A stretch of DNA of 64,000 nt from Chitinophagaceae bacterium. Lineage in GTDB: Bacteria > Bacteroidota > Bacteroidia > Chitinophagales > Chitinophagaceae. The position numbers and the translations under genes were made by a program. Shown one piece after another: positions 61,747 to 64,000 of the stretch. Position 1 is the first letter of the stretch. Every line of letters starts with the position of its first letter. The notes beneath the pieces are model-generated. The model made no database searches. It was given only the letters and a program-made list of their open reading frames with translations, and was not told the DNA's origin. The stretch is taken from contig JAMLGT010000001.1 of assembly GCA_023957755.1 (NCBI GenBank), forward strand, positions 124,001 through 188,000, written 5' to 3'.

Positions 61747-64000
61747 TTAGTGCGCAGGCAGCTTGATGACAGTTCTGGTTCCACCTCCGGAAACAGAGTC
61801 GATACTCAGGCCCCATTTCATTTCGTCGGCCCTTTGCCTTAGATTGTGCAACCCGTTGCGATGAGAAAAAGTTGTGTCGTGATCAAACCCCCTTCCATCG
61901 TCTGAAATTGTAACCAGCAAATCGTTATTCACCTTTTCAAAAGAAGCATACACATTGCGACACCCTGAGTGTTTCATCGCATTATTCAGCAGTTCTTTTG
62001 ACATTAAAAAAAGATGATGCTTTGCTTCTCCACGTAGTTGGTAGGTTTTGATTTCTTCGTTTGCGCCGATATGCAGCACGATATTTTTTGCTTTTGCAGT
62101 AGGCTCTGCATACGACGCCAGCCGGTAGATGACGCTGCCCAGGTTATCGTACCTGGGATTTATTTTCCATACCAGGTCGTCGAGTTTTCCAACGACATCC
62201 GCAATATTGTTTCCAATGACCTCAAGATATGAGTTTTTGTTTTCATCTTTCTGTGCCAGACTCGTGTATATGTTTATGCTGCTCAGGGTGGAACCAATCT
62301 CATCGTGCAGGTCGGAAGAAATCCTTTGACGTTCGTATTGTATGGCAAGTTCTTTCTCCAGCTCGTGCTTTTGTTTTTGCAATTTATATCGGTATATAGT
62401 TCGGCTGATACCCAAAAGCAACATTGCCATGAAAATCCCTGCAAATATTTTAAACCACCATGTTTGCCACCATGCAGGCCTTATAGTGAATGGTAAATAT
62501 GAAAAATTACCCCAGATACCAAGATAGTTCATGCCCCTTACTTTAAAGGTGTAATCACCGGGTTGCAGATTTACAAAAGTGACGGATGTCTTGCCGGTAA
62601 GTACTTCCGGGTTTTTACTGAGGCCATCAAGCAGAAACTGGTATTTAAGGTCTTGGGGACGAAAAGTAGCGATTCCCGCAAAGTCGATACTCACATAATT
62701 GTCGCGATAATCCAGGCTTATATCTTCCGGGACCCCGGTCCATCTTCTCAAATTAGTAAATCTGAATCCTCTGAGTTCAATTTTACTGTTGAATATAATT
62801 GAGGTATCCCGCTTATATCTCAGGGTGTTCCAATCGACGGCCTCGTCTCCTATTTTAAATGCTGTGATCCGGGTAACCGGAGCATTGGCCTCGGGCAACT
62901 CATTCTCAGAATTAAAGAGTGTGACCCCCTTATCTGTTCCTATACAAATTTGGTGTTGATGAGTCTCTGTTAATGACTGTTTTCCGTTTCCGATTCCGAG
63001 AAAGTTCTCATAATAGCCATAGTTCAGAAAGAACACATCATCTACTCTCCTGCCGCCATTCCGGATTTGACGCCATAACAGTTCGCGCTGTCGTGGTGTT
63101 AATTTGCTTAACCCACCGCGGGTGCTAAACCACATATTATCCTCGTGATCCCGGAGAATACCGGTTACGTTATTATTTATCAGCCCTGCTTTTTCGTTTA
63201 TTGTAAAGAGGTCGGTACCGTCGTACACCCTGATGCCATCTGTAGTGCCAAGCCAGAGGTTTTTATTCTTATCTTCTGACACAGATTGTACCGGTGCATC
63301 TTGTAGATTATTCAGGTGATACCACCGATTTGCTTTTGACCGAAACAGCCCCCCGGACGTGCAGAGTAAAATGTTACCACTCTGGTCTTGTCGGGTTAGA
63401 TATACTGCCGTAGTGTGGGTTTCCTGAGAGAAATAATTTGTAAACGATTTCTTGTCAAATTTAGATAATCCTTTCTCTGTTCCAATCCACAGGTTTCCCG
63501 CACTGTCTTCAAACAAGTCGTTTACATCATTATTCACAAGCCCCGTGCTCTCGTCAAAAATGGTAAAGTATCGTCCGTCATATTTTACTATGCCCTTGTA
63601 GGTGGCAAACCACAGGTTGCCGTCTGCATCTTGTATGGTGCACCTTACGTCATCAACGGGCAGCCCTTGTTTACGTGTGAAGGTTTCGAATTTGCCTCCG
63701 TCAAACTTCGTTACCCCACCTCTCCATGTGCCGAACCACAGGTTTTGATTTTTGTCTTCAAACGTACTAAACACAAAGTTCCTGGGCAACCCCTCGTTTT
63801 CAGTTATGTGGTAGAAAGATCCGGGTGAATATTTTAACACACCGCCTCCGCCGGTACCGATCCAGATATTTCCGGCCATATCCTGAAGCAGACAATATAT
63901 ATTCGAGCTTGTTAATCCATCATCTTCAGTATAACTGAGAAATGTTTTTCCGTTAAACTTCGTAAGCCCCGACCTTGTACCAATCCAGATATTGCCACCT
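61747..64000 (-). CDS. Propeller/Y_Y_Y-domain sensor histidine kinase (partial at its N-terminus)
   Basis: The gene runs off the right edge; more than 740 residues are visible, starting inside a beta-propeller repeat array (motifs such as NLWIGTxxGL repeat about every 40 residues). After it come a Y_Y_Y domain (TFKVRGMNYLGIWG near visible residue 455), one transmembrane helix (WFKIFAGIFMAMLLLGISRTIY) and a HisKA_3 kinase with His in SSDLHDEIGSTLS and an ATPase domain ending DGRGFD. It lacks the DNA-binding domain of hybrid sensors and pairs with the downstream LuxR-type regulator. Such systems in Bacteroidota often sense glycans, but the ligand here is unknown. Confidence 0.88.
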   Translation of the reverse strand, partial: GGNIWIGTRSGLTKFNGKTFLSYTEDDGLTSSNIYCLLQDMAGNIWIGTGGGGVLKYSPGSFYHITENEGLPRNFVFSTFEDKNQNLWFGTWRGGVTKFDGGKFETFTRKQGLPVDDVRCTIQDADGNLWFATYKGIVKYDGRYFTIFDESTGLVNNDVNDLFEDSAGNLWIGTEKGLSKFDKKSFTNYFSQETHTTAVYLTRQDQSGNILLCTSGGLFRSKANRWYHLNNLQDAPVQSVSEDKNKNLWLGTTDGIRVYDGTDLFTINEKAGLINNNVTGILRDHEDNMWFSTRGGLSKLTPRQRELLWRQIRNGGRRVDDVFFLNYGYYENFLGIGNGKQSLTETHQHQICIGTDKGVTLFNSENELPEANAPVTRITAFKIGDEAVDWNTLRYKRDTSIIFNSKIELRGFRFTNLRRWTGVPEDISLDYRDNYVSIDFAGIATFRPQDLKYQFLLDGLSKNPEVLTGKTSVTFVNLQPGDYTFKVRGMNYLGIWGNFSYLPFTIRPAWWQTWWFKIFAGIFMAMLLLGISRTIYRYKLQKQKHELEKELAIQYERQRISSDLHDEIGSTLSSINIYTSLAQKDENKNSYLEVIGNNIADVVGKLDDLVWKINPRYDNLGSVIYRLASYAEPTAKAKNIVLHIGANEEIKTYQLRGEAKHHLFLMSKELLNNAMKHSGCRNVYASFEKVNNDLLVTISDDGRGFDHDTTFSHRNGLHNLRQRADEMKWGLSIDSVSGGGTRTVIKLPAH

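Overview
The window looks like a chromosomal segment from a member of the Bacteroidota, probably a Chitinophagaceae-like lineage. The evidence is a secreted esterase with a type IX secretion (T9SS) C-terminal sorting domain, tandem DUF1573 proteins, head-GIN (DUF2807) and other lipoproteins, a hybrid-type propeller/Y_Y_Y sensor kinase, and many starts preceded by the Bacteroidota -7 promoter box TAnnTTTG with little or no Shine-Dalgarno sequence. The family placement is inference. I see no rRNA, tRNA, CRISPR array or insertion sequence.

Layout. 1-13349 (minus): a complete complex I operon read nuoA-B-CD-E-F-G-H-I-J-K-L-M-N, with nuoC and nuoD fused and nuoN cut by the window edge. 13865-17972 (plus): T9SS esterase, head-GIN lipoprotein, Obg GTPase, lipid kinase. 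18000-21310 (minus): heme A synthase (ctaA) followed by a membrane-anchored patatin phospholipase. 21416-27154 (plus): rnhB, a large exported protein with a possible caspase-fold His/Cys pair, ligA and a NUMOD4/HNH-like protein. 27690-34291 (plus): paaE-paaABCD for aerobic phenylacetyl-CoA epoxidation, a UvrD/PcrA helicase, and a GroES-like protein.

34816-39172 (plus) is the most unusual stretch: four tightly coupled genes for a MoxR-type AAA+ ATPase, an unrecognised 154-residue protein, a DUF2201-type protein joining an HExxH metallopeptidase-like domain to a VWA domain with an intact MIDAS motif, and a strongly diverged S-adenosylmethionine synthetase that keeps most catalytic residues. A 16-nt imperfect direct repeat flanks it. 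MoxR-VWA pairs normally remodel or activate a client protein. Here the operon supplies a SAM-synthetase-like enzyme, so this is the best candidate for an undescribed system.

39342-51847: Nfu scaffold, a pnuC-nadR kinase pair for NAD salvage, a PBP4-type carboxypeptidase and PpiD foldase (minus), an AT-rich 544-bp gap with DnaA-box-like sites, a glycosyltransferase, two small plus-strand genes, an unpaired 2-oxoacid:ferredoxin oxidoreductase beta subunit, a sugar-phosphate isomerase cupin and mnmG. Two parS-type ParB sites lie just upstream of mnmG, suggesting closeness to the replication origin. After them come ybeY, and divergently feoA-nadD. 52232-64000: a fused alpha/beta E1 2-oxoacid dehydrogenase, DUF1573 pair, aldo/keto reductase plus macrodomain protein, the oxidative pentose phosphate operon gnd-zwf-pgl, and a two-component system whose sensor runs off the right edge.
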